Positions 48,742 through 60,670 of a DNA stretch of 64,000 nucleotides are shown here, in pieces. The position numbers were made by a program, and so were the translations under genes. Numbering within the stretch: the stretch's first letter is position 1; each line of letters opens with the position of its first letter. Below the pieces are notes generated by a model. The model was not told the origin of the DNA, made no database searches, and saw only the letters and a list, made by a program, of their open reading frames with translations. The stretch is taken from positions 69,173,001 to 69,237,000 of the forward strand of contig CM043698.1 in NCBI GenBank assembly GCA_023935145.1. The letters run 5' to 3'. This DNA is from Bretschneidera sinensis. Its lineage: Eukaryota; Streptophyta; Magnoliopsida; Brassicales; Akaniaceae.

Positions 48742-49090
48742 CTACACCATAAAAGAGCTTTAGCAGCGCTGTTAAAATTCTTCCAAAGCGGAAAAAGATT
48801 GCTGCCATACTCTACTGCAGCGATTCAGCGATATGCTGCCATAGCCATGTAGGGCAAAGAGTTTTGATAGCACTTTTAAACCCCAAAGACCATTTTATAA
48901 TATGTTGCCTTAATTCAATTGCAGTATTAGCACCCAATTTGCCGGTTTTTTTTTTGTTTTGTTTTTTTTTTTTACAGTCAAAAGCATTTTTAGCATCAGT
49001 TTTCTCTTTTCTTTTTTTATAATTTTAGCGGCAATTGTTCAATAGTTCAAAAATGCTGTAAAATCATTTTTTCAACAGCCCCTCACAGCC
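48742..49090 (-). mobile_element. CACTA-derived remnant nested in CACTA-1
   Basis: The end reads CACTACACCATAAAAGAGC on the plus strand at 48742, followed by GCAGCGCTG and other GC-rich palindrome words unlike those of CACTA-1. No matching opposite end was found, so it is a truncated non-autonomous copy. Confidence 0.45.
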
Positions 49091-50316
49091 TCATATTTTG
49101 CTGGAATCTTACTCACGGACAACTCTTTATGACTTCTACAGTAAGGCTCTTCTACCTCACCAATAGATCCTACTCAGTTCTAAAGCATGTTAAAGGGGCT
49201 ACCTAACTTCTACAATCCATATTAAACTATCTAGAAATAATATATGACATCGTATCACACAATCAGTTTTAACAATAACAGGCCTTTTAACAATATCATA
49301 GTTCTCTTTAAATAAAAAAAAGAAAGAAAACTCTAACAGGCCTTTCGCATCTGAGTAATAGAGAGCATAAAGACAATCAAATGTTTAGCAAGTGAACCCT
49401 CAACTAAGCAATTCATTATATTCCCCATTAATTCTAATATCTAGAATGACACCCCCAATCAGATCACCTGCAGAACTATGAACTCTAATTATATGATAGG
49501 GTGCAACCTGGAACACTGGAGAAGAAACCAATTATACATACAAAGGAAAAAAAAAAGTGGGGGGCACCCATATTAAAGATCTTGTGAATTATGTGAACTG
49601 TATGAATCTTTAGCCTACAAGAGAGAGACAGACGAAAAAAATAGGATTTTGATCTCAGTCTCCAGTATGCAAAACATAACAGGAAATATCAGTCCAATTA
49701 TCAAAATTTTAACATCAAGGTTAACACTGACCAAATTGAAGAGAGCATGCACAACAATTAACAATATATTATCACTTTAAAACCACTTCAGACAAGGGAA
49801 CAAACTATCAAAACATCAACTACGATCCAAGATATGAAACGTGTAACAAGATCTGCTAGATCCTACTATTTAATTAAGACTTAAGCCTAAATAAGAAGTT
49901 GAAATAAAGAACACGAAATATTCTAATGGAATCCAATGATTTATCCAAATTTTCCGACATTATCTGTACTCCCTCCAACAATAATCCAAAAATCCATACT
50001 AAAGTTTGCAGCAACCAGGCAACAAATGAAACAAGCTTCGAAGTGTAGTTGAAGAATGAAAGAGTGAACAGAAACAATGACTCTTCAAAAGAAGAATCAC
50101 ATCATGATAAATTAAATAATTATTTATCTGAATAGCCAAAAACTGAAAATTTGAAAATTCCCCCATTCACCCACCAAGAGAAAAATGATGATCAATCACA
50201 ATAATAATCAACTAATAGCTTAGCAGCTAGCAATCTAATGCAAAATCTAGTAAATAAGAGAGAGGGAGTGAGAGAAACATGTCAAAATTAGGAATTAGGA
50301 AAAGGATAGAAGATAC

Positions 50317-50356
50317 CTTGAGCAGGCTGGGGATATGCATACTTGGGGTCACTCAT
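50317..50356 (-). pseudogene. Captured first exon of a CYSTM-family gene
   Basis: Minus strand ATG at 50356 gives MSDPKYAYPQPAQ plus one base, then a GT donor (AAG|GTATCT). This is the typical N terminus and phase of the small plant cysteine-rich transmembrane (CYSTM) stress proteins, whose next exon begins with the second part of a Gly codon. Upstream on the same strand are a leader-like stretch and TATATAAT near 50490, and downstream about 1.2 kb or more of intron-like DNA. The Cys-rich second half was searched for by eye down to 48080 and not found. So this looks like a host gene piece taken into the CACTA, in sense with the transposase gene and within its intron. Fourteen residues only, so identification is moderate. 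Confidence 0.5.
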
Positions 50357-50484
50357 CTTTGCCAAACAAACAGAATAGAGCTGAATTTTTAGCTTCAAAT
50401 TGTAGAGTTAAAAAAGGAACAATGAAACTGAGTGTCTTTGCTAAGGGGAGAAGTTGATGAAATCTTTTGTTGGGTTTTCGATCA

Positions 50485-50500
50485 GAAGAAAATATTATAT
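50485..50500 (-). promoter_or_regulatory. TATA-like box of the captured CYSTM piece
   Basis: Minus strand CTATATAATATTTTC about 135 bp upstream of the CYSTM-type ATG. Confidence 0.35.
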
Positions 50501-53049
50501 AGGAGTAATTAACACTGCTAGAAATCTAGTACTTTCTACACATTTTCATTGGATTTCATTTGTATTTTTACAGTGTCATAAAGTTGTTCTCTCTTTCTCT
50601 CTTGTTTTTTTTTCCCTGTTCACTCTGGCAACTAAAAACCCACTAACAAACTCATAAAATAGCTAAAAAAACTACATTTGATACCGTAAAATACCCAAAA
50701 ATATCCAGATCTGCAATTCATTTCAGTCAAACATGCTGAAAAAAACAACCTGCCTAGCTAAAAAGAGCACCATAAAGAAATGCAGTAAGTGAATAAAGCT
50801 TAATATCCTCTATTGAAAAGAAAAACTTAGCAAAAAACAAAAAGAAACGGCAACCAAATGAATAAGGCAAATTGAAAACAAAAGAACAATCAAAAGTTTC
50901 ATTCACTAACAAGTCAAATTAACGACTAACCCTTACCACAAATTTTCTTGATGCTTCATCAATAAAAATTCTATTCTTGCGTTTATGAGTTTCAGTAAAA
51001 AACTCTACGCGCCCGGGCTCATTTCCATGTTTCATCTCCTACCATTTATGAAAAGAGTTCAAACAATGACTCAATGCACTACATCTCAAATGAAATATTG
51101 GATAAATGAAGCAAATCAACTCACATATTCATCCATTTTTCTAGCAAAACTCTTTGATCCGGTCGTGTGAGGACATTGTTGTCTTTCACGTACTGCTGTC
51201 CTTATCGTAGAATATTTCTACACCAATGATAAACCAATTGACTAATAAATCATTAAAAGAAAATAGAAACAATGAGAATTCAAATGAATATAATTATGAA
51301 AAAACGACCTCACTCTACTCAGAAAACTAGTAGTTCACCAGTTGCTTCCACTGGTCTTGATCTACTCCTTTTGGAACATTATTGCTCAAAACTTGTTGCT
51401 TTGTTTTGTTCCTCACGTGGTCCCTTTTAAGCACATACCTGTAGTCCTTCCATTTTTTCCCGATCATCCTCAATAATATTTTGTCGATCGCCTCAATCAT
51501 AGAATAATGAAACTTCCTCCACCATAAAGAAAAGAAATCAATGTCAAATAAGCATTTTTAGTGTTAGGGAGTATATACATGTAGAACACCATAAAAAAAT
51601 GGAAGAAAAACCGAAATTAAGTTGTTGTTAATTACCCGAATCAATAAAACAAGGTCATTTTTGTAGTTAGAAGGCACATTCTTCCAATCCGTGTAACCAA
51701 TCAGACAAAGATTCCCTCTCCTTGCAACTTTGCCCAACCAGCTACTTAATATTTGTCCACCTTTTTTCATAGGTTGATTACGTGCATTCAAGTGGACAAC
51801 AGTTTTCTCCCCACGTTCTAAGGACCACGCTTGTGAGGTTCGCACGACACGTGTTTGCTTTCTCAGCCTCCCTTTAGAATCTATACATTGAAAACATAAA
51901 TTTTATAATTAGTATAACAATGTGATATCAAACTAGTTATAAAGAGAATGTCTTATAATACAAAAATGACCAATTATCTCGTATTGTTCATTATCATTGT
52001 TTTGACTTTCCGTTGTTATTGGTTTGGTCTCAGAATCACTATGAGAGTCACGATCATCATCAAGGTGATACTCATGCTCATGGTCAATATCTTCTTGATA
52101 GTGTGAAGACCCAACTGGAGACTAGTTTGACATATTATCTCTGACTGAGGGAGGAATATATTTTGACCTAAACGTGTTACAATCTGTATACATAAAAACA
52201 TAAACATGATTATATCTCACAGGTCCATCAAACACTGGCCTAAAGTAAACAAGTCATTGACAAAAGCAAATTTACAGGTGCAGGTGCTGGTGCTAATGCA
52301 GCACCAGCCCTTGTGCAGGTGCTGGTGCTGCACCAGCACCAGCCCTTTATACTTTCAGGCTCAGCTCCAATTATTATATTTTTTAAAACATATGTTAATG
52401 TTGAGAGAGGGGTCTTACCTCTGTAGCAGTGGGCTGGATGGCAAAGAGACTGAGAACGGAGGCCACAGACGGCTGGCATAAAAATAGGAAGCATTAGTAA
52501 AGAAATCAAGGACACAAAAGAAATCATTAGTAAAGAAAATTAAGAATGTGTCACCAAGACAAAATTTTGTCCTGACTTTTGCTATGGTATTTGAAGCAGC
52601 ATTTCCCAACAATTTGCAATGCTAAACTGACACTTTACGGCATACGCAACATTATACCACAATTATTTATAAAGAAACATTGGACAATATGCCTGTTCAT
52701 AACATCTTTGAGCTTACATGTATCTGCTACTACAACGCCAAAGCTGAAAACCAACAAGTGCATGTAAAAGTAAAAAAGTAGAAGTATTGTTTTTGTTTGT
52801 CCCACCTTACATTTTTATTTCCCTTTTTAGTTTACTTCCATAGATTCTAATATAGAAATTGTCCACGTTAAGTAGTAATGATCACAATGTACCATCTTTT
52901 TCATTCTCAGTGGAATCGCAAAATGCATAAGTTAATCAGCAAGAACTGTGAAAGCCTAATGCATTTAGGAATGGCCTAGGTAGAATAACCAATTACGACA
53001 AAAATCTCTATATTAAAATAAGGAAGAAATAATTTGTATCTTAAGATTA

Positions 53050-53153
53050 CCAAGGAAGCCTTGCCTCAACAGCTAAGGTTGAGGCCATGGGTCCTAAAAG
53101 TCTCAGGTTCGAGTAGTGTGTGCGTGTGTTTTACCAATAAAAAAAATTGTAAT
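53050..53153 (+). mobile_element. Short SINE with 9-bp target duplication
   Basis: TTAAGATTA is found exactly at 53041-53049 and 53154-53162. Between them about 104 bp carry a tRNA-like head (TTGCCTCAACAGCTAAGGTT), a B box (TCAGGTTCGAGTAG) and an A-rich tail. Confidence 0.7.
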
Positions 53154-54539
53154 TTAAGATTAGCACACTATAGAGCATAAAACTGGCTGTTAATTTTAAT
53201 ACCTAAACAAACCTTGTGTTTCACTTTTGTCCAAAATGATTGGGTGGGTACACATTGCAAGAAACTAAATTAGAAATGACCCTAGTTAGATTGCTTCAAA
53301 TGAATCAATGCTATGGTACTCTCACCGCAAAGCTAACCTACCTCCCGGAAGAATGTCAGTTGCAAGATAATAAGAGAATTAATACTATATTGAAACAAAT
53401 AGAACTTCGAGAAGTGATATAAACTCAGGGCTCCTTTAAGTCAAATGAATATATGAAGGTTATTAGTTTTTACTCGGATTATCATCACTGAACAAAAAAC
53501 ACTATATGATTATTACTACCATACAAAATGAAAGCAACATCTAGCAAACAGAATAGCCTAAATCATCATGGTCCATTAGATAAATAAAAACCTTGATATT
53601 GTTTTTTTGTTTACACAACTAATTGACTTTCAACTATAGTCACTAATTCTTTATAAGAGTAGCATAACATGATTATCAACTATTTATTGAAGCATCAACA
53701 GAAGTAATGCAATTCCTAAAAAGAACAACCTAATAATGCCCTGAAAAGAACAACACTGGAAATATCTACTTCATATAAAACATTGAAAAATTAAACACAC
53801 CTCATCAAAGGGATGAGTCTTTGTTAGCCTGTAACTCCTGTTGCAATCACTGTGACAGTAAACATTAAGGTACACTTGTTAGAAAAATAGCATTGTCTAG
53901 TATATTTAGCTCTTACCAAGAAAAAAGTGTTCTACTAAGTAATTGGTTCAAAATTTAAAACACATAGTTATGCTCCCTCAACTTTCAACCAACAAGCATA
54001 CTGCTGCAGTACTATGGAAAACACATTATTAGGACCAACCAAAAGCAGTTTTAACTTTTACCAATTCAGGGTTTCTTAATTTTAGTACATCCAAGTTGAT
54101 GATTGTGAGTGATCCTTGTTTACTTTTACATGCACTTGTTGGTTTTTAGTACTCACATCTGTACATGAGACGCATACCGGATTTGGATAAAAGCAGTACA
54201 GCTACTAAACAATGAGAAATTTCTCACACAGAAATACAATAAAATAGCAATTATTTTACAAAAGATGAAAATTTTGGGCAACGACTTGGTACCACAATGT
54301 TTTTGAAGCTAAGCTATGTTGCTTTGACTCTTCATTTTACATGTATCTGAAAAGTGTCTAAAAAGATGGGTGACACTTGTACCCGAGACAGAGTAACATA
54401 GAAAAAGCTAAGTAAATCTTGTCTTACACAATTTGCAGTCACAGGCTGACATAAGCCTCCTCAACAGTGCAAAAGATTAAAATATCATTTATAAAAGTTT
54501 AGTAAATTTACTTTTTATCCTAAAAAAAATACAGCCCTG

Positions 54540-54640
54540 TATTTTTTTACACTAGCAAATATGGGAATTGAACTCTGATCCCCTATATAAAAAACATATA
54601 AGTAACCATTAGATCAGAAGACTCGAATATGCTCACATGC
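54540..54640 (-). mobile_element. Possible SINE fragment
   Basis: Minus strand CAGAGTTCAATTCCC fits a B box, and about 40 bases earlier TCTAATGGTTACTTA could be an A box. No target duplication was found. Weak. Confidence 0.3.
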
Positions 54641-54707
54641 ACCTTAAATTTGACACATTCAGCCTAAATTCTGTACATAGCCTCTAGAATATAATAAAAC
54701 AACATAT

Positions 54708-55094
54708 GACTGTGTTTTTTTTGTTTAGTAGAAGAGAAAAGTGAGAAGAAAGAAAACTAAGATGATTGGTGTTTTCTCTTGCATGTACAAAACATAATCC
54801 TTCAAAATTGAGAGGATTGGAGAGTAAAATAAAAAAAGGAAGAGATGTGATTATCAATTTACTAATTAATCCTCATCTAATCTCACATTAATATCCATTA
54901 ACATTATAAAGGATATAATGATAAATATTATATTTTCTTCTCTATCAGTTTTTCACTCTACTAAACAAAGCTAGGAGAAAACTGTTTTTTTTCCTTTTAG
55001 ATTTCCATTATATATACCAAACATATGAAAGAAAACACCAATCTCATTAATTTCCTTTCATCTCACTTTTTTCTCCTATTAAACACACCCTAAG
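54708..55094. mobile_element. MITE with GTGTGTTT-type ends in CACTA-1
   Basis: The left TGTGTTTTTTTTGTTTAGTAG arm and the right arm (reverse complement GGGTGTGTTTAATAGGAG) match for about 65 bp, through AAAAGTGAGA and GATTGGTGTTTTCT. AT-rich centre. Ends resemble the candidate at 4152-4917. Confidence 0.6.
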
Positions 55095-56169
55095 AGTTCA
55101 TTAGTGTTTACAGGATTATCAAGAACTTGTATATAGCTTTTTACAGTAAAACAATATATCTGATTTCAATCTCTAACATATCTATAAAAACTACTCCATA
55201 TCCTTTTCTTGTTTAACAACACGCAATTTACGATGCTACCATCTGGTTTCAACTTTCAAGCAACATATACAATTTCTTTGTTTGTTTAGCTTATTTCACA
55301 GCACTTAGAAACACTTATTTGCCCCAAAACTCAAATAACCCTAAGTCAGCTTTAAAAATCATCAATTAAAGCAACCAATTATAATTTTAAGTTGAAAATA
55401 ACCCCTTCACTGTTGTAGGTTTTGTTTATCACCGAAAGACTTTACAAATTCCACTGTCAAGACACCAAAATCTACATCAAAGTCAACATATCTTATCTTT
55501 AAAAGCAAACAGAAACAAAGATCATGCCTAAAAATTCCACTCATGTAAATTAAATTTTATATGACCAATTACTGAGCAGTTCTCTAGTTTCAGATAATTT
55601 GGGCATGGCTGCTTCCTAAAGGACGAACACCATGTCCTCATCAAAAATAAATGTCTCATATATGGTGACTTAAACCCATCAAAAATAATTTTTTTTTTCT
55701 AAAAAAATTATAGCCCTACCATATCGACTCCATATGGTGACTTAAACTCAATATTCTCTGGAAACTAGGAGATAATACAAGCAATGTTGTAAATGATACT
55801 AAATGGTTGGAGGTGGGAGAACTTAAAACTCATTTCATAAAAAAAGACTTCTCACTCATGTCTTAACCAAGAGTGAGATATTTTCAACTTTTAACTCAAT
55901 TAATTGCCAAAATCGAAAAATGTCACAGAACATATCCATAAACATCTAGCTTTTTAGTGTGCAGTTCCTTTCATCCATGGAGAAACCCACAAATGCTCAT
56001 GTTCTCTTGCATAAGAGTACAACCATTGACGGAAAAGTGCATATATTAAGACACAAACAAGAAATATATAACAATCAAGCCCCAGAAGCAACCAAGAATC
56101 AGACCCTTTAGCCCTCAGCGCGTACAAAATTGAAAACATAACATAAATAAACAAAATTGATGACTTACC

Positions 56170-56290
56170 TTGAAAGGATCTAGAAAAATATTTGGCTGGC
56201 TGGTGAGTAAGCTAAAAAAATATTTTCTGGGCTTGTTCCTAATTCACAAATGAGGTAGAGAAGATGAGAAAGAGGACTCGCGTAGACTGA
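56170..56290 (-). other. CACTA-1 5' leader exon (non-coding)
   Basis: Minus strand leader ending CTTTCAAG|GTAAGTCATC, a strong donor, just inside the right subterminal array. This is where the TNP gene transcript should begin. Confidence 0.4.
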
Positions 56291-56324
56291 GAAATTAAAC
56301 TCAATGTGCGCTATTTTAACTCCT

Positions 56325-56765
56325 ATTTTGGGGTTTTAAAGTGCCGCAATATGAAATGGATTTTGTGTATTGCGGTGCTTGTAAGTGTTGTAATATGCTC
56401 GAACCCATCATATTGCGGCGTTTCCAAGCATCGAAATATAAAATGGGTTTCGAGCATATTCCGGCGCTTAAAAACGCCGCAATATGGGTCTTGAGCATAT
56501 TCCAAAGCTTAAAAGCACCACAATATGCAGAAACCCATTTCATATTCCGGCACTTTCAAGCACCGGAATATGAAATGGGTTTTGATTATATTCCAGCGCT
56601 TAGAAGCACCGTAATAGGCGATAGGTTTGGCATATAATGGCATTTTGAAGTGCTGATATATGTTCTTTGTACATTGCGGTGCTTTATGTAAACACCAGAA
56701 ATAAAGCATCGACGGAGGACTTAAGGCGGTACTTTTAGTAAGCACCGAAAATGAAGCGCCAGAAT
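56325..56765. repeat. CACTA-1 right subterminal palindrome array
   Basis: Repeats such as CCGGCGCTTAAAAACGCCG, CCGGCACTTTCAAGCACCGG and CCAGCGCTTAGAAGCACCG, spaced by ATATG. They are the counterpart of the left array. ORFs that thread through it are by-products of the repeat. Confidence 0.8.
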
Positions 56766-56785
56766 ATTCCATTAATCTTGTAGTG

Positions 56786-59700
56786 AGGCTGAATAGGAAG
56801 AATTATCTGAAGTGGGGAAACCAAGGAGGACAACAACATAATCTGGGACAGTAGCGGAATCAGTCACATTTAACCAGGAATCAACTAGGTTCAAACCAAG
56901 GTATGCTTAATATAGAGGAGGTAAAGAAGCTAAAGGGACTTCTAGGATCGTTGGAAAAACCTAGTGGTTCATGCTCTCTTGCATTCTCAGGTAAGTTCTC
57001 ATTTTCTCAAGGACTAAATGTCTTAGATGAAACTATCAGGAATTTATGGGTCATTGACTCAGGAGCCACATATCGTATGACTTATTCTTCACTAAATTTT
57101 AGCACCTACTCTCCATGTCCTAGCAATCGAAAAATAGCAGTTGCTGATGGTTCTTTAACTAATGTAGTTGGTCTAGGAGATATTCATATCAGTCATTCTC
57201 TTACTTTAAAAAATATTCTCCATATCCCAAAGTTGTCCACCAACTTAATATCCATTCAAAAGCTCACACATGATATGAATTGTAATATACTTTTCAATCC
57301 TTCTCAATGTGTTTTTCAGGACCAAGTTTCGGGGAAAAAGATTGGACTTGCTAAGGAGAGAAACGGGCTCTACTATCTTGACGAACCAAGCAAGTCACAT
57401 ATGGTCAAAAATAATTTATCTTTGTCGTTTCTATCATTATCCAATAAAGACACCATTTAGCTCCACCATTTTAGACTAGGTCATCCATCTTTTGGAATCT
57501 TGAAAACTATGTTTCCTACATTTTGAGATGTCTAGGTGCTGAACAATTTCATTGTGATATATGTGAGTTTGCGAAGCACAAACGTGTACCTTTTCCAATC
57601 AACAATAATAAAAGTCCAGTTCCATTTTATTTGATTCACAGTGATATATGGGGACCCTCTACAGTTCCAAATGTGTCTCATTCTCATTGGTTTGTCTCTT
57701 TCATTGACGATTGTACTATGGTTTCTTGGATCTTTCTTCTTAAACATAAATCAGATGTAAGTAGTGTACTCCCAAACTTCCACAACATGATTCAAAACCA
57801 ATTTGAGTTAAAAATCAAAAGATTCCGATCAGACAATGCAAATGATTATTTTAATATATTTTCAAAAAGAGGGAATCATCCATGAATCCTCTTGCATTGA
57901 TACTCTACAACAAAACGGAGTGACAGAGAGGAAAAATGGTCACCTGCTAGACACAACTCAAGCCTTTCTCTTTCATCAAAATGTTCCAAAACACTATTGG
58001 GGGAAAGTCGTACTCACAACTGCTTATATGATTAATCGTCTACCTTCTCGGGTGCTAGGGTTTAAGTCACCAATGGAAATAATGTCCCAATTATATCTTG
58101 ACCTTCATACAACAAATAACCTCACTTCAAGAATCTTTGGCTACACTGCCTTTGTTCATCTTCATAGTCTGAACAGAGGAAAATTATATCCAATGACTCT
58201 TAAGTATGCGTTTGTAAGTTATTCGTCCACCCAGAAAGGACACAAATGCTACCATCCACCTACACATAAATTCTTTGTCTCCATAGATGTCACTTTTGAA
58301 GAAACAAACCATACTTTAACCAGCCTTATCTTTAGGGGAAGACTTCATTTAGTGAAGATAAGGATAGAGATCTGTTTCTGCTCGATCTACCTACTCGTGA
58401 GTCAGCTGTATCCACCGAATCAGCCCTATCTGATCTAATTCCAGCCGAACCAACTCCAGCTCTAATTCCAGCCAAACCAACTCCAGCTGACCCACCTATA
58501 TTGACCAAACCATTCCAGCCAGTGTCAACATCAGCCCCATCTAATGTAATTCTAGCTAAACTAGCTCCAACTGATCCACCTGTATCGACCGAACCATTCT
58601 AGCCGGTGTCAACACCCACACCTGCCCACACTGGACCCGTTGTGGGCAGGTCCATGAGATATGTGCATGACTCTATGTAGTTTGTGCATGCTTATTTAAA
58701 GAGAAGAGACTCGGATCCTAATCCCATACAAGTCCAAGCTTCAACTCCTAATATTGAGAATGAGGTAAATACAATTTCTGATCAATCTTAATTAACACCA
58801 GATCATGATCTCCCAATTGCTATTAGGAAAGGCACAAGAGAATGCATAAAATACCCATTGTATCCTTTGGCAAAATTCATATTTTTTGAGAAATTCTCAC
58901 CCTCACATAGGATCTTTCTAGTCAGTCTAAACTCTATTCATATTCCTGATACTTTATCTGAGACATTATCTAATAAGAATTGGAGAAATGCCATGAGTGA
59001 AGAAATGTAGGCATTAGAGAAGAACCAGACGTGGAAAATAGTTGACTTACCACCTAGAAAGAAGGCTGTGGGCTGCAAGTGTGTGTTTACCATAAAATAC
59101 AAGTCAGATGGCTCTCTTGAAAGATATAAAGCTAGACTTTTTGGCAAAAAGATACACCCAGATATATAGTGTGGACTATCAAGAGAAATTTGTTCCAGTA
59201 GCTAAGATGAACATGATGAGATTTTTGTTGTCACTGGTAGCTAATTTCAACTGGTATTTAGAGTAATTTAATGTAAAAAATGCCTTTCTTCATAGTGAAT
59301 TAGAATAGGATATATACATGGACATTCCTCCAGGATATGAGAAGCAACTGAGAGGCAACAAAGTCTGCAAGATAAGGAAGACGCTTTACGACCTAAAATA
59401 ATCACCACTAGCTTGGTTTAGAAGATTCACCAAAGTAATGCTAGCCACCGAATACAAGAAAAGTCAGGGAGATCATACGCTCTTCATAAAACACTCGGAT
59501 ACAGGGGGAGTAACGACCCTTTTGGTGTACGTCGATGACATAATAGTCACAGGAAACGATGAGAAAGAGAAGGAAGCTCTATGAAGATGTCTTGTCAGTG
59601 AATTAAAGATAAAAGAACTTGGGAGGTTGAAATACTTTCTAGGAATTGAAGTAGCTCATTCTAGAGAAGGAATCTTTATCTCACAACAGAAACATATGAC

Positions 59701-60480
59701 TGATCTCCTTAAGGAAATAGGAAAGTCGGCATGTAAATCAATTTCCACATCGATTGAACAAAATCATAGACTTGGAGAAGCAAAAGATGATCCAGCCGTG
59801 GACAAGAAGAGGTACCAGAGACTGGTTGGGAAGCTCATATACCTTGCCCACACACGGCCAGACATTGCTTATGCCATGAGTGTTGTCAGCCAATTTATGC
59901 GCAGCCCGAGAGAAGTTCATCTACAAGCTGTCCATCGCATACTACATTACTTAAAGGCTAATCCAGGACAAGGGATTCTATTTAGAAGAAACACGGGGTT
60001 AGTCCTTGAGGCATATATAGATGCTGACTATATAGGTTCACTAGTTAATAGAAGGTCCACGACAGGCTATTGCACTTTCCTATAAGGCAATCTTGTAACA
60101 TAGAGGAGTAAGAAGCATAATGTAGTGGCAAGATCAAGTGTTGAAGCAGAGTTTTGGGCGATGGTGCAAGAAGTTTGTGAATTACTGTGGCTCAAAATAA
60201 TTCTGGAAGACTTAAAGATTAAGTGGGATGGACCTATGAGGCTATTTTGTGACAAAAAATCGGCTATTAACATTGTTCATAATCCCGTTCAACATGACCG
60301 GACAAAGCATATTGAGGTAGATAGACATTTCATAAAAGAGAAGCTGGACAACAGATTAATCTGCACACTTTACATCCCAACAAACAATCAACTTGCTGAT
60401 GTACTTACAAAATGAATGAACAGTGAAGCATTCCAACAACTTATATGCAAGCTGAGAATGAAGGATGCATATTCACCAGC
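56786..60480 (+). pseudogene. Copia-3 gag remainder and pol, broken
   Basis: LNRKNYLKWGNQGG (gag) passes quickly to the protease WVIDSGATYRMT (57045-57085, with Tyr where Asp is usual). Integrase follows: CDICEFAKHKRVPFP, IHSDIWGPS and QQNGVTERKNGH. Reverse transcriptase is traced as KARLFGKK (frame changes near 59140), YVDDIIVTGND near 59530 and MKYFLGIEVAHS. RNase H shows AYIDADYIGSLVNRRSTTGY and ends with NNQLADVLTK and a stop near 60413. Frame breaks and stops occur near 57460, 57885, 58440, 58620, 58680, 59010, 59170, 59310, 59400 and 60085. Confidence 0.85.
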
Positions 60481-60491
60481 TTAAGAGAGAA

Positions 60492-60670
60492 TGTTGGAAA
60501 AGATAGAATCCCACTAAATAACTTTGTTTCTATTTTCTAGGAGTTAATTTTCTTATTTATCTCATCTCTCAATTATCTCTTTGTAATTAGCTAAGATTAT
60601 TCTGTACAAATAGCCGAAAAAGGCCTCATATTCAATACATCAGATATTCATTTTTTTTGAAAGTTTATAG
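60492..60670 (+). repeat. Copia-3 3' LTR
   Basis: 179 bp, close to the 5' LTR. It ends TTTATA where the 5' copy has CTTACA. Confidence 0.88.

Larger units (their letters stand above)
47741..52190 (-). pseudogene. CACTA-1 TNP1/Ptta-type transposase gene, decayed
   Basis: Spliced minus-strand gene recognised block by block. 52190-52000: acidic stretch with DHEHEYHLDDDRDSHSD. About 51890-51636: GEKTVVHLNARNQPM and RRGNLCLIGYTDWKNVP, the hallmark of the plant Ptta/En/Spm (Transposase_24) family, with a GT donor after LLIR. About 51520-51330: SMIEAIDKILLRMIGKKW and PKGVDQDQWKQLV, where the expected Trp of the YWFSE word is a TAG stop (51329-51327). About 51190-51100: CPHTTGSKSFARKMDEY. About 51040-50940: GNEPGRVEFF and IDEASRKF. 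After a long intron come about 48075-48000 and 47990-47741: GFGVTPSAMYGFSAQ, then a coiled coil (NLKAQIEELNQKHEHHIQ) to the stop. A frame change separates the last two blocks. Such proteins bind subterminal repeats in CACTA transposition. Confidence 0.7.
52200..56160. other. CACTA-1 interior, presumed long first intron
   Basis: No ORF with a recognised domain. 52277-52347 holds an inverted and repeated GCTGGTGCTG/CAGCACCAG stretch. A leader-like stretch with a GT donor (GCTACAGAG|GTAAGAC on minus, about 52440-52420) may be an alternative exon. SINE and MITE insertions are listed separately. Confidence 0.45.
47123..56785 (-). mobile_element. CACTA-1, En/Spm-type DNA transposon, 9.66 kb
   Basis: Left end CACTACAAGATAAATGGC, right end (reverse complement) CACTACAAGATTAATGGA. 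The 3-bp target duplication AGG is at 47120-47122 and 56786-56788. Subterminal arrays of GC-rich palindromes lie at both ends. Its one recognisable gene runs on the minus strand from a 5' leader exon near 56290-56170 to a coiled-coil C terminus at 47741. Only the TNP1/Ptta-type protein is seen; no Transposase_21 (TnpD/TPase) gene is recognised, so mobility would need help. Nested inside are a captured host gene piece, two SINE-like elements, a MITE and a CACTA remnant. Confidence 0.93.
46705..60670 (+). mobile_element. Copia-3, Ty1/copia element split by a CACTA transposon
   Basis: LTRs 46705-46889 and 60492-60670 start TGTTGGAAAAGATAGAATCCC. The primer site TGGTATCAGAGC follows the first, and a purine tract AAGAGAGAA precedes the second. 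Gag starts near 47039 (MAESTTMPTEVPNH) and is cut at 47122 by CACTA-1. It resumes at 56786, and joining the two sides with one AGG gives NIQAVYR then LNRKNYLKW in one frame. Without the CACTA the element is about 4.3 kb. Part of gag beyond KWGNQGG is missing and pol has many lesions. The right flank lacks the ATAAT expected from the left flank, so a small deletion removed the target duplication. Confidence 0.9.

Noticed and set aside
52206..52527. ORFs on both strands with Ala-Pro and Cys-Trp runs
   Set aside because: Caused by a repeated and inverted GCTGGTGCTG/CAGCACCAG tract. A short spliced exon may pass here, but the ORFs themselves are not supported.
56306..56772. ORFs of 60-98 aa on both strands near the CACTA-1 right end
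   Set aside because: They thread through the subterminal palindrome array (repeated R-N-M and Y-C-G words) and are by-products of the repeat.
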